In this document: positions 1 through 9,950 of the stretch, piece after piece
Numbering within the stretch: position 1 is the stretch's first letter
How the letters are laid out: the number at the start of each line of letters is the position of its first letter
From: Theodoxus fluviatilis
Taxonomy: Eukaryota > Mollusca > Gastropoda > Cycloneritida > Neritidae
Assembly (NCBI GenBank): GCA_034096865.1
Contig: JAWQFJ010007987.1
Coordinates: forward strand, 10,001-70,531
Length of the DNA: 60,531 nt
Direction: 5' to 3'
Made by a program: the position numbers and the translations under genes
The notes under the pieces: generated by a model
What the model was told of the DNA's origin: nothing
Seen by the model: the letters and a program-made list of their open reading frames with translations, nothing else
Database searches by the model: none

Positions 1-760
1 ATGGATGAAAGGATGGATGAATGACAGGAAAATGAAAGATGAGTGGATGATCTGATAGTGATTTGGCTGATAAATGGATGAACAGATGGGTAGCTGGATG
101 GATGGTGATGTGATTGAAAATGTGGACAAGTTGAAAACTGAGTTAGTACACAAGTGAATGAGTTTGTGATTAAAGATTAAGTAAATAGATCAAAGGATGC
201 ACCAGTCGATCGATGGATGACAAAATGAAGAAATAAAGTTTTGATGGATCAGTGAATGAATGATTATTCAAAATGGATGAATAGATAGATGGAGACTTCC
301 ATTTCTGAATAGATGCTTGGATGCATTGATGGATGTGTAGTGATGAATGAACACAGATTCACCGAGTGAATGAATCAACGAATGAAAGAAAAGGAGGATG
401 AATGGTTACAATCGACTGAAGAGCGGGCGTGTTGATGAACAGATGGACAGCGGATGCATGGAAGTAGGAAGAAGTCGCGAATGGGTGTAGTGCTCAATGA
501 ATGGGTAGGTGGAAGGATGGGTGGGTAAAACAGTCAATCGATGGGTGGATCGCTGCTCAATGAATGGGTAGGTGGAAGGTTGGGTGAGTAAAACAGTCAA
601 TCGATGAGTGGATCGCTGTTGTATCAGTAGCTTGTGAATGCACTGATGAGTGGAACAGTGATAGAGAAATGTATTTGCGAAGGAATGGGTGAACCGACGG
701 ACGGACACAAAAAGCGCTCAAAAGATTAACAGACCAACGTACACAGGGGTCACGATGCAA
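1..760. repeat. Degenerate GATG/GAAT simple repeat
   Basis: The stretch is dominated by imperfect GGATGAAT, GATGGATG and TGAATGAA words with no open frame that resembles a protein. Within it a 63-bp unit beginning TGCTCAATGAATGGGTAGG is tandemly duplicated (starts near 491 and 554). The reading frames seen here are translations of the repeat. I take it as an old, decayed tetranucleotide array. Confidence 0.8.
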
Positions 761-2689
761 GTGGCGCATGATCGAAATTGCGTGCAGGGTGCAGAAGCAA
801 CGATCGCACGTTCAGTAATCGACTAGTGTGACGCAGGCTTTCAGAGACGTCAGGTCGGACACCACACATTTTACATGTAAAAACTTTGTTTAAACCTTCG
901 CCTTATTGCTCATTCCATTTCTTACAAAAAACCAATAGTAGAATTGACCTCGAGCCAGCCTACCCCACAAACTTCATCGCTGACACTTCATCTGGAGAAG
1001 AAACGTCAGGTTCAGCCAACGTGCAAGACAATAAAATTCCACAAGCTGTTGCCGTCGCTCGATGGGGCGATGGGGAAAGTGATTTCTAGCTGTGCCAGCA
1101 CGCTGCGATGAGGATTTGCAGACCTGCATGAAACATGACCGATCCTGCCCAATGGCCTTCGTCTGGCATCGTGATAGGACGTACGTGGGTTCTTTGCCTT
1201 CTCTGTGACTGAGTCGCATCCAATCATTGGCAAACGATTTACAAACATTACTGCATCGACGAGTTTGTCTGACACGACCTCTCAGCATTTCAACGAATGC
1301 GCAGCTGCATGTGTGCCAGTGCATTGGTGTGGGTAAGACTCAAGTACGTAAAATGTCCATCAGTGTTCTTTTACTGGAGCCGTCTCTTAAGTAGTTTGAA
1401 GCTGCATTTACAGTCCTGCAAATATCGATTACCTGAAATATGATAGAGAAAGACGCCCAACTTCTTGTTTGCATTAGCGTGCTGTGGTACAGAGATAGTC
1501 TGCTCATGAAAACCCTCTCACTGCCGATGTCCATGGTAGCTTCATTGGCTGCTCGGGCCGTTCCTGGCTGAAACAGTTTATGTGGGCTCGAAAGCCATCT
1601 TTTCCAGATGGATGTTTCGGTGGTCTTAAGTCGTGTGTTGCACGCAGCTCAAGCGTCGTAGACATGTTTAAAGAAAGTATAATGGAACAAAGCGACACGG
1701 CTTTGGGGAGTTGACAGTTGCTGTCTCAAAAACTTACCAAACTTTCAATCGTTGGGAGAGATACGAGTCAGAGCTCTCGTCAGTCAATTCAGTCCCCGAT
1801 TACAATCATCGAGACGAAGCATTTGCATGTTGTTGGGTTTTTTGCCATTAATTAATGTGATAGAGAAAGGCGTGGTAAATGTTAGGATACTTGTAACACG
1901 TAATTATGTGTCGATTAACTAAAAAGTCATGGATGCTTGATAGATCAGTCGAGGAGGTTTGTCGATCTTGCTACAAATTTGTTCCCTTATGCTTTCAATC
2001 GTATTACATGGAGTTGATCGGTTTCGCCATTGTCCGTAATTTCCGTAAGCACACGTTCCTAGAAGACCATAGCTACACAGATGTCATGTTGTGCGTCCTT
2101 CCGGCTTTGCATTTGCCTCATTCTAGCGGTAGTCATAACTATGCTCGAGAGGAGATTGCATTATTTTCATGCATGTCATTCATTAAAGACTCAGTGCTTC
2201 ATGAAACTGTCAGTACTGTATCTTCGTGATTTTAAAGCTTTGGGTTTTTGCGACGAAAAACGGTTCTATCAAAAACAAAAACGTGGTTGCTACGCACTGT
2301 GGATTTGCATAAACTGCAACTTTCCGGGTTTCCTCGAATTGAAAGGATATTTTCTGTAATTTTCAGGGTTCCAAGTATTTTCATGTTTGACTTCTTTGGT
2401 CTTTTGACTGCCTGACCTTTCCTTGTCTGTGCTTCCCAGCAAAGCGTCGGAAAGCCGGAAGTTGCTAGTTCACGTAGTCGCCTAGCTGTCGCGGCCAATG
2501 CTCACGTCCATTACTCGAAAGCGACAGCATCGCTCTGCTGGACTGCATTTCAAGTAATACTATGTAGATTGCAGAGCTCGGTATCCCTCCCGCTGTCTCA
2601 GGGACAAGTTCCAGTCCTCCACAGGGAAAGACTGTCCGTGATCATGGATCCAATAAGAATGGATTGCTGACTGTGGCGTGTAGAGAAAT
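761..2689. other. Unassigned non-coding stretch
   Basis: I see no recognisable exon, RNA gene or transposon in this stretch. The longest open frame (1906-2229, 107 codons) has no domain, signal or splice pattern that I recognise, and I treat it as chance. Confidence 0.5.
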
Positions 2690-2749
2690 AAGTTCGCCGA
2701 TAGCCTCGTTTTCAACACTTTTCTGATTGCACTTCCGGTTGCTCCGCTT
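2690..2749 (+). repeat. Left arm of 60-bp inverted repeat, promoter-like
   Basis: The reverse complement of this 60-bp segment recurs at 3789-3848 with 56 of 60 bases identical. The shared core contains GCACTTCCGGTTGCTCCGC. ACTTCCGG is the reverse of the ETS/GABP consensus CCGGAAGT, common in TATA-less promoters. Three bases further inward an ATG opens (2753; Met-Ala-Asp-Ala). The arm may be a terminal inverted repeat with promoter activity or a duplicated host promoter; the sequence alone does not decide. Confidence 0.7.
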
Positions 2750-3019
2750 TCAATGGCCGATGCCTTTGTTAGTGTAAACACCTGGCGAAAATCACGATTT
2801 TTGTGTCTTAGTTTTAGCCATCTTAATTTTTTCTCCGCATAAGTCGGTGGGAAAATGTGTCTAGTTTGTAACCCTGTGTTTAGTTTTGTTGTCAGCCATT
2901 TCTGAAACGCCTAGTTACTTCCAGAGTCAACCACAGTGTGTTGCGAAATGAGTGACACAGTGATACAAGAGCTGCCGTGGTTCCTAAACCAATATCAAGG
3001 AGGGCAAACAGTATTTCAG

Positions 3020-3232
3020 ATGGAGCCAAGTGTTGTGTTGTGGATTGTAAGGTATCATCAGTGGCATGCAGGGGACTTTCTTTCATTGGAATTCCAAGAA
3101 AAGGTGTCAGTGAAGCGAAAGACAAATGGAGATCAGCCATCATTGCTAAAATTGATCGAGTGGACGAAGCATTCAACCCAGACATGGCCAAGATATGCAG
3201 TCGACATTTTGACGATGCTTGCATCAAAGGAG
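3020..3232 (+). CDS. THAP zinc-finger exon (partial gene)
   Basis: The frame entering at 3019 encodes a THAP-type C2CH zinc finger. Visible in order: KCCVVDC (first Cys pair), FIGIPRKG (the conserved F-x-x-P area), DKWRS (the invariant Trp) and KICSRHF (the C-x2-H half). THAP domains bind DNA and occur in host transcription regulators and in the transposases of P and Kolobok elements. The exon is preceded by a pyrimidine-poor but usable acceptor (TATTTCAG, ending 3019) and followed by a strong donor GGAG/GTACGT after 3232. The AVPTIF box that normally follows the C-x2-H would therefore be on a later exon, which I cannot find. The start codon is not fixed; an upstream ATG at 2753 is possible. 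Gene or transposon is undecided. Confidence 0.8.
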
Positions 3233-3392
3233 GTACGTTTCTTTCATTATAATTTGTTTCAGTGGGATGTGGGTGTGTTGGACGTCTTTTGTCTTTGAGA
3301 TCAAAACAAATCTTCACCTCATCTTGGACAGAACAGCGTACATTCTCGCGCACTTCTATTTATAGCTAACGCGCGGACCTCAGCGACACCAG

Positions 3393-3787
3393 GAATTCGC
3401 TCAACAGTGGCGTCCGTAGTAGCAGACGAAGTAGATAGCCTGACCAAAGTGCTTTGTTTTCCGTCAAAAGTGGAATGAATACCATTTTTTTACTGCAAAG
3501 TGTGTCTGGGATGCCTTCAAATGTACTTCCAGTTTCAACTGATGGAATAAATCATCACTGTTTGAACAATTATCTGTTTTACTTACCATGAGAATTCGCT
3601 CGACAGTGGCGTCCACAGACGAAGTAGATAGGCTGACCAAAGTGCTTTGTTTTCCGTCAAAAGTGGAATGAATACCATTTTTTAACTGCAAAGTGTGTCT
3701 GGGATGCCTGCAAATGTACTTACCGTTTCAACTGATGGAATAAATCATCACTGTTCATGAGAATTCGCTCGACAGCGGCGTCCATAG
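3393..3787 (-). repeat. Tandem duplicated exon-like unit (3 starts)
   Basis: A block starting GAATTCGCTC(A/G)ACAG begins at 3393, 3592 and 3761. The first two copies are 199 and 169 bp and nearly identical over most of their length; the third is cut short by the inverted arm. On the minus strand the units carry an open frame reading DAAVERILMNSDDLFHQLKR near the arm and DATVERILM in the next copy. Consensus donors (G/GTAAGT) follow at about 3719 and 3582. This resembles a duplicated first coding exon on the minus strand. I do not recognise the protein. Confidence 0.55.
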
Positions 3788-3788
3788 T

Positions 3789-3848
3789 AAGCGGAGTAAC
3801 CGGAAGTGAAATCAGAAAAGTGTTGAAAATGAGGCCATCGGCGAACTT
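3789..3848 (-). repeat. Right arm of 60-bp inverted repeat, promoter-like
   Basis: This is the partner of 2690-2749 in inverted orientation. On the minus strand it reads through TTCACTTCCGGTTACTCCGC and is followed inward by ATGGACGCC (Met-Asp-Ala). Weaker similarity may continue outward beyond 3848 on this side and leftward of 2690 on the other, so the true repeat could be longer than 60 bp. No matching target-site duplication was found at the outer edges. Confidence 0.7.
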
Positions 3849-4782
3849 CTTATATGACACAGCGCGTGCAGGCTGAGCGAGCCAGCCGTCCATATGATGT
3901 AATGTCCATGCCGTGATGGAGAAAGCGGACCACCCCGGAAGGCAGAATGGAATACACCATTGACGGGAGGACAAGGTTGGCGATGCGATGCGGACTGTCC
4001 TATAGAAGAAAGGAGGTCAATCCAATTTAGTGTAATGGACGGAGGCGATGCAACCACGGCGGGCTTCAAAATGAGTTTTTAACCGAAATGAACACGATAA
4101 ACTACTTTTCATCTTCGAGACAAAAACACTTTGCAGAGTGATTTTCTGTTTCGAAACAGCAGGGAAAACTATGTAATCTCTGGATCTGTGTCCCAACTAC
4201 AAGACGGAAACGGACAGGGACGGCGGCGTCCTGTTGGCTTGAAGCACAAGACATGACCTAGTTAGGGCTGGGACGGCAGAGGTCGGAGGGTAACTGGAGA
4301 AATTAGTGTATTTGTCGGCCCCTGTTCAGGCCACGCCAGGGCTTTATGCATCACGGGGTACAGGGAACGGGTGTGTGTGCTGGGATGGAGGCACTAGATG
4401 TGGGGCCTGTGGGTTGCCAGGCCGGGGCGCAATTGCACCATCGCTCTTCCCGCGTGCACCTCAGGCGGTTGGCTCGCTGCCCCCGATTAGTCTGAAATCT
4501 CACGTGAGCCCCGCGGTGCCCGTTTCGCTGTCGGATTGCTCATGAATAGTCATTGCATTATTCTCGTAGACCCCTCATCCATCCAGACTGACCGGCAGTA
4601 TCCTCCACCCCTTCCCTCCCCTACCTCCCCCGTCTCTCTCTCACCAATCTTCGTGCCATCCCTCCCCCCCTCCCCCAACTTTTCATCCCCTATCTTCCCT
4701 TTCGTCTCCTCCATCTCCCATGACCTCCTTTCAATCGTCCTCATGTTCTGCCTATCCATCCTGTATCTCGGTAACATTCACC
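3849..4782. other. Unassigned stretch, C/T-rich at the end
   Basis: No supported gene. From about 4570 the + strand becomes pyrimidine-rich (CCTCC, CCTCCCC words) and merges into the tetranucleotide array that follows. Confidence 0.5.
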
Positions 4783-4792
4783 GTCTGTCTGT

Positions 4793-4831
<39 letters not shown>

Positions 4832-5146
4832 CTTGCCTGCCTGTCTACCTTTCTGTATGTCTGTGTTGTCTGTCTGTGTGCCTGTCTGTCTGTCAGTCTG
4901 TCTGTCTGTCAGTCTCTCTCTCTCTCTCTCTCTCTCGTTCTTTCTGTCCATCTGTCTGTGCCTGTGTGTATATATTTTTGTGTGTATGTGTGTGTCTGTC
5001 TGCCTGTCTCGGTCACACCGTCTCTCTCTGTCTCTGTCCCTGTCTCTGTCTCTGTCTCTCGTTCTCTCTCTCGTTCTCTCTCTCGTTCTCTCTCTCTCTC
5101 GTTCTTTCTCGTTCTCTTCCTCTCTCTCTCTCTCTCTCTCTCTCCT
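4783..5146. repeat. CTGT/CTGC and CT microsatellite block
   Basis: Compound array: CTGT then a clean CTGC run (about 4790-4840), degenerate CTGT, then CT dinucleotide tracts (about 4914-4936 and 5020-5146) with GTTCTC interruptions. Long open frames on both strands here are only Leu/Ser-rich or Arg/Glu-rich translations of the repeat. Confidence 0.95.
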
Positions 5147-5211
5147 CAAGCAATATGTATTCTGCACGTAGTTCAACTCCACTAGATTGTCAGCATCAAT
5201 GTTCTGCAATT

Positions 5212-5236
5212 GGGGGGGGGGGGGGGGGGGGGGGGG
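5212..5236. repeat. 25-base poly-G tract
   Basis: Uninterrupted run of 25 G on the + strand. Such a run can form a G-quadruplex and is also a common place for length error in assemblies. Confidence 0.95.
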
Positions 5237-5620
5237 CAAAGGTTCCTCGTGTCAGCATTCTTTATTTTTCCTCCTTTGGTGTACACAGTGTGCGATGGGT
5301 ATGGTTCATCTGATTTCACTTCCAGTATCTTGCATGGCAGGGGTCTTGGATCAGATTTCTTGCAGTCAATCGGCAATGCGAATCCTAACTGTGTTACCAG
5401 AGTTAAGCGACGTTGTCAAATTTCTGGATTTGGGCATCAAAGTTCACCTGATGTTTGTGAACAGCTTTCAAGAATTTGTATCGAATAAACTTTCGGACTT
5501 TTGGGGTGTGGCGTGTCTTAGGAGTCAGTCGAAGAGGTCCTGGCTATGTCCCAAACAACCTACTATCCGAGATCAACGACCTCTATAAGGGGATTGCAGT
5601 AAGGTGGAATATAAGAGAGA
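5237..5620. other. Unassigned stretch
   Basis: No recognisable feature. A 133-codon open frame that starts by reading through the poly-G (5187-5588) has no domain that I recognise. Confidence 0.4.
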
Positions 5621-6235
5621 CATAGAGCGTCCTTCAGGAATTCCGGTTAAGAATAATCTGAATAATCTGATATATAAATGAGGCAATTCTTGCATTCTAC
5701 GTCACACCTTGTGCTGTCACGTGACATCCGGTTTCTGCGATATGGTAATTCACAAGTTTCGCCGGAACGTATTCCTTGAAAACGGACGTTTTGCCAGACT
5801 CCTTGTCGGTGAGTATTTTTGCATTCTTCCGTTGTCCTAACGTTACTGTAATCACAAGAAAATGATACCATGTCGTTTCAACTGCTGATTTGTAAAATTA
5901 AATGGCTTGACTGACAAACAGTAAACATTTCAGGCGTAGTTTAGTCGACCAACTGCTTCGACTACGGCGACCCAAAAGATGTCACGCTTCACATTTTAAA
6001 TTGCTCGATTTTCCTTACTAGTTAATCAAAACATCAAGTTATGCGATGCTTGCCTTATTTTATGGGTAAATGGAAAGTCTGATGCTAAATGTATGGTTAT
6101 TTAATCGTCAGACGGCTATTTTGTGAAATATGACCCAATTCGATTCCATACATCGTGATCGTGATGCGTGATGCGCGCGCATCCTCATTACATATCAGAT
6201 TATTCTGAACCGGAATTCCTGAAGGACGCTCTATG
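5621..6235. mobile_element. 615-bp MITE with about 60-bp terminal inverted repeats
   Basis: The left end starts CATAGAGCGTCCTTCAGGAA and the right end is its reverse complement. About 40 outer bases match with one difference (AAGAATAAT versus CAGAATAAT), and a weaker match continues to roughly 5686 and 6176. The interior has no coding capacity, which fits a non-autonomous DNA transposon. Flanks allow a GAC or a TA target duplication depending on where the true end lies, so the superfamily is not assigned. The interior carries two perfect palindromes: TGTCACGTGACA (5715-5726) and GATGCGCGCGCATC (6170-6183). Confidence 0.85.
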
Positions 6236-9200
6236 ACTCCCTAATGTTAGGATCAGTCGCTTTCTTTCCTTCAAACGCTTCCTACTTATCTTAATTCTGA
6301 AGGAGATTGTGGTCAGAGTTTGTACATGGCATTTCAGTACCTGCAGCGATGGTTCTCTCGCCGAGGAAAAGAAGGCGCTTTCTCCTGCATTTACCTCTGA
6401 CATCTGGAACAGTATGAAGCAGGTGAAGATGTTGTATTGCATGTCGAAGGCTGTGCTTTAGAGTGCAAAAGCTGAGAAAATGACAATTCCAAATAACAGT
6501 CCAATGATGCAGGCGGTGATGTGTGTGTCTGTTGTTCAAGTAGCCTGATCCTCTCATCTGAATCGTCTTCAAACATCTCCGGTACGCCGTCCTCGTGTAC
6601 GATTCCTTGGTCTACAAGAATTCCCACGACGACACAATGCGTGCGTGGAGGTTGCCCCAGAACAACTCCCTAAGGTGATTTGTCTGTTGTTCTGTTGACA
6701 GATGTGTTTATTGCATAAGTCACGTGCTCAAACCATTTGACCATCGTTCCTTTTTATGCTTTCCCACTCACTTTCCAAGCTTGATCTCAAGATCTGCATT
6801 TGCCCTTTCTGTATTTACATCCCTGCGACTGGGGGGCGTCGAGGACGACCTTGCTAAATCACCTGGCCAAGCAAGTTTTCTTTAGTGCAGTGATGACCCC
6901 CAACCTCAAATTTCTCGCTCTTATGAGACGGCATATTACGAGATGCGCCAAGCAAACAAAACGTACTGCATGAGTTTGTCAGCTACCTCCACTGCATGCT
7001 TCGGAAACAAGGGGTAAATCCAGATAAATGTGCTGAAATAGTCTCTCATGTGTAGAATCCACTTTAAGTCAGCCGTACAAAGACGGATTCAATGCATTAG
7101 TCAATATGTGAAAGTAGTACAATCACGTTGGTCAATAATCTGTGTTCCTGATTGTCCTCTCTACTAGTAGAGACAGCAGCATTCGAAACATTAGTATTGA
7201 TTTATCTCTCTACTATTAGAGTTGACCATTCTTCTAGTAAGATTGCAAAGATTCCTAGTGGAAACTGCAGTTGCTGTCTTTACCGGCAGAATGAGCACTT
7301 TTGCTAGTACGGAGACCAACTGCAGTTTTTACAAGTAATAACTGCAATTGGTCTGTCTACTCGTAGGAATTCTAATTCTGTCGAATTACAGTTTTTACGT
7401 TGACATACAGTATACACATAAAACAAGAAAGCTCATTTTTAAAGGGCATATGCGCGCGTTGCCATTTCTTAATTAACGCATCTTTAGTCTTTTGCTGCCT
7501 AGGTATCATCAGTCGTCTTTTTCAAGCTGAGTTTCCATTCCTACTGGGCCCTGCGTCTACGAGTGCTCGTACGAATGTTGCAGCAGGCTTTGGCTCACCA
7601 AAGAGAGTGAAGATCTTGTAAGTAGACGCCGTCACGAGGTGCAGTCACACACATAGACAGCCCTGGGGTCGCGTGGTGGTGTTTCCACTGGGAGAGCGTG
7701 CAGACTCGGCAGCCACCGCTGGTGGCGAAAGACGTTTGTTGGGATAATGTGATCGACTTTCTTCACTTCCATTTTCCCCTTGCTTGACTCCATCCATCAC
7801 GGTGTCCTCCACGCCCAGGGACCATTCGTGCTGGGAGAGATTCAGACGAGGAAGTTTCGCAGATGAGCTTGACTTTTTTGCCGTCGAAAAGTTCTCTTGT
7901 GAGCGACGGGTTCACATTGCTTCCCGCATCACGTGACTGATCTGTCTGCGAGGATGGGAGAATTTCTTGTCAGGGAGGAATCCTGCAAAGCGTGCTTGAT
8001 ACAAGAAGTATCTTTGCTGAAAATGGGTTTTTTCTGCTTGCTTCCAAAAGTCCTGGGGATCTGCAGTGGGCACTGAAGCTGCTGCTGCATGCAATGTCGA
8101 ATCTGTCTGCGATGATGAAAGATCGGGAATACAAAACGTTTGAGCATGTTTCTGGAATATGAGTGCGTTCTTTGTTCTGAATAGGGGATTGCGAAGCGCA
8201 GTTGAAACAAATACATTCGATCAGTGTTGAATTTGATAAGAGATATCGTGAGAGACAGTAATCAAGCCAAAGGTATAAATAGCGTTGAGCTTACAAGGTT
8301 AGAACATGTTTTCACCAAGCCATCGATTTTCTACGTTCTTTCTCAGTGATAAGCGCGCTGTGGAATTTTTTACAGTACGGCTCTCCGTGAAAAAGAGAGA
8401 TATCATTTTGAATTAGGGGGATATCTTTGGGGGGGGATACACAAATTAGATCGCCTCTCAGCATTCCATCCCTATACAGTCTTGTATACGGCTAATATTT
8501 AGTCGCATAATGCAACAGCAACACAAATTCAAAATGACGGTTTTGTCTGCTATTACCTCTAGTTATCGCCACTTTGTAAAAACGTGTTGCTTGCTTTTCA
8601 CTTTGTGTAGTTATCTGCGGTGCCTTTTTGTCGACATACCAACTTATTTCTATGACCACGATGACTATGAACGTGTTAACTTAATGTCAAAAAGATCAAT
8701 GGGGATTTCCTATTTCTGTGCTGATAAGTCGCATTTGGTGATGGCTGTCACTTGTAGAAATTAATTTTCTGCGAAATAGAAACGACGCACAAAGAGAGGA
8801 ATGTTGCGTCACATCACAGTCCAGCATTATTAGTTTATGCCCGTTTATATTAAGCATAGTTAGAAGGTAGGGATGTACATGGTTCACGCTCACTTTCCTT
8901 AGAAAGAGACGCTGATGGGCAGGTGCTACGAGGGCAAAGAAAGTGTGTGACAAGAGAAAAGTACGTTAACGGTTCAATCTACATTCTATGCATCTCCGTG
9001 TCGATCAGAGCTTTCTCCTTCATCGATGACATTCTATTTTCATTCTCCCATTCTGTACAAGATCCCGGGCGGTCCACGTCCACGTTATTTTCGGCCTGCC
9101 ACGCAGATATCGCCTGCCTGGACACCGGGCAATTTTCCTGTCCTCGCCTCAGGACTGGTATTCTGTTTGCTTCCCCACCATATTCGTTCTCCTTACGAGG

Positions 9201-9950
9201 GGACATCAATCAACTGGATGCATAATTGTCCTTGAAACGTCAGGATTGTGGGTGAGCGGCACGTGTGCTTTGATCAGCGTCTCGAGGGCAGGACCGAGAG
9301 GCGATATAGAGATCTGCGCCGAGCATCTTCCCTCGCTGAAGCACGCAGCAGACCTCCCGTTGCCTGACTCGGTCGATTGGGACCCAACTCCAACTGCGTG
9401 TTCCCTTCCTTCTGACCCACTTGCAAACCTGGACTAGACACCTCTCTAACCTGGATGCCAAAACCGATTTAAATTGCTCTAGTTGTTGCTGTTGGTGTAA
9501 TCAATACTATTCTAACCTAACCTAGTAAAGGATATAAAGGTCCGTCGGCTGGCCAAAACCGCCATCAAATGATAAAGTTTACTCGTCCCCTAAAACTTGG
9601 TATGGCTATGGCTATGTCATTCAGTGCAGTTTCTCAAGGCAGTCAATCCGTCTATCAGGGTTGTGTTGCTTTATGTCCTATCTGGGTCAAAACAACGTAG
9701 TAAAAACATCCCATAATGATTTTTCCCCTGCAGTATTCGTCCCACGTTCGTTCCTCCGAATAGTCATGAGACGGAGACAAAACTCTTTCGTCTTGACTAT
9801 CTTTGCAGAATACTCGTCATATGACAGTCTAGGTATTCACATTAATAATATTTTTTTAATTATCGTTGCATGTACATTTCGTACTTCTCGTGAATACTCA
9901 ATTTCACCAAAATCTTATTCTATCGTCCTTCTCAAGTGATTATCTTACTG
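6236..9950. other. Unassigned stretch with palindromes near 7.2 kb
   Basis: No gene is supported. Short open frames (73-100 codons) lack recognisable domains and splice context. The notable structure is a cluster of inverted repeats at 7158-7353, listed separately. A G-rich heptad-like run occurs at about 8428-8437. Confidence 0.45.
7158..7353. repeat. Cluster of short palindromes and hairpins
   Basis: TCTCTACTAGTAGAGA (7158-7173) is a perfect 16-bp palindrome. Related words CTACTATTAGAG, TCTAGTAAG and GCTAGTACGG follow. At about 7316-7353 ACCAACTGCAGTT is followed 12 bases later by AACTGCAATTGGT, a near-perfect hairpin. The cluster may be the decayed end of an inverted-repeat element. No function is visible. 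Confidence 0.5.

Noticed and set aside
4536..5313. Long Leu/Ser/Cys-rich and Arg/Glu-rich frames on both strands
   Set aside because: Translations of CTGC, CTGT and CT arrays.
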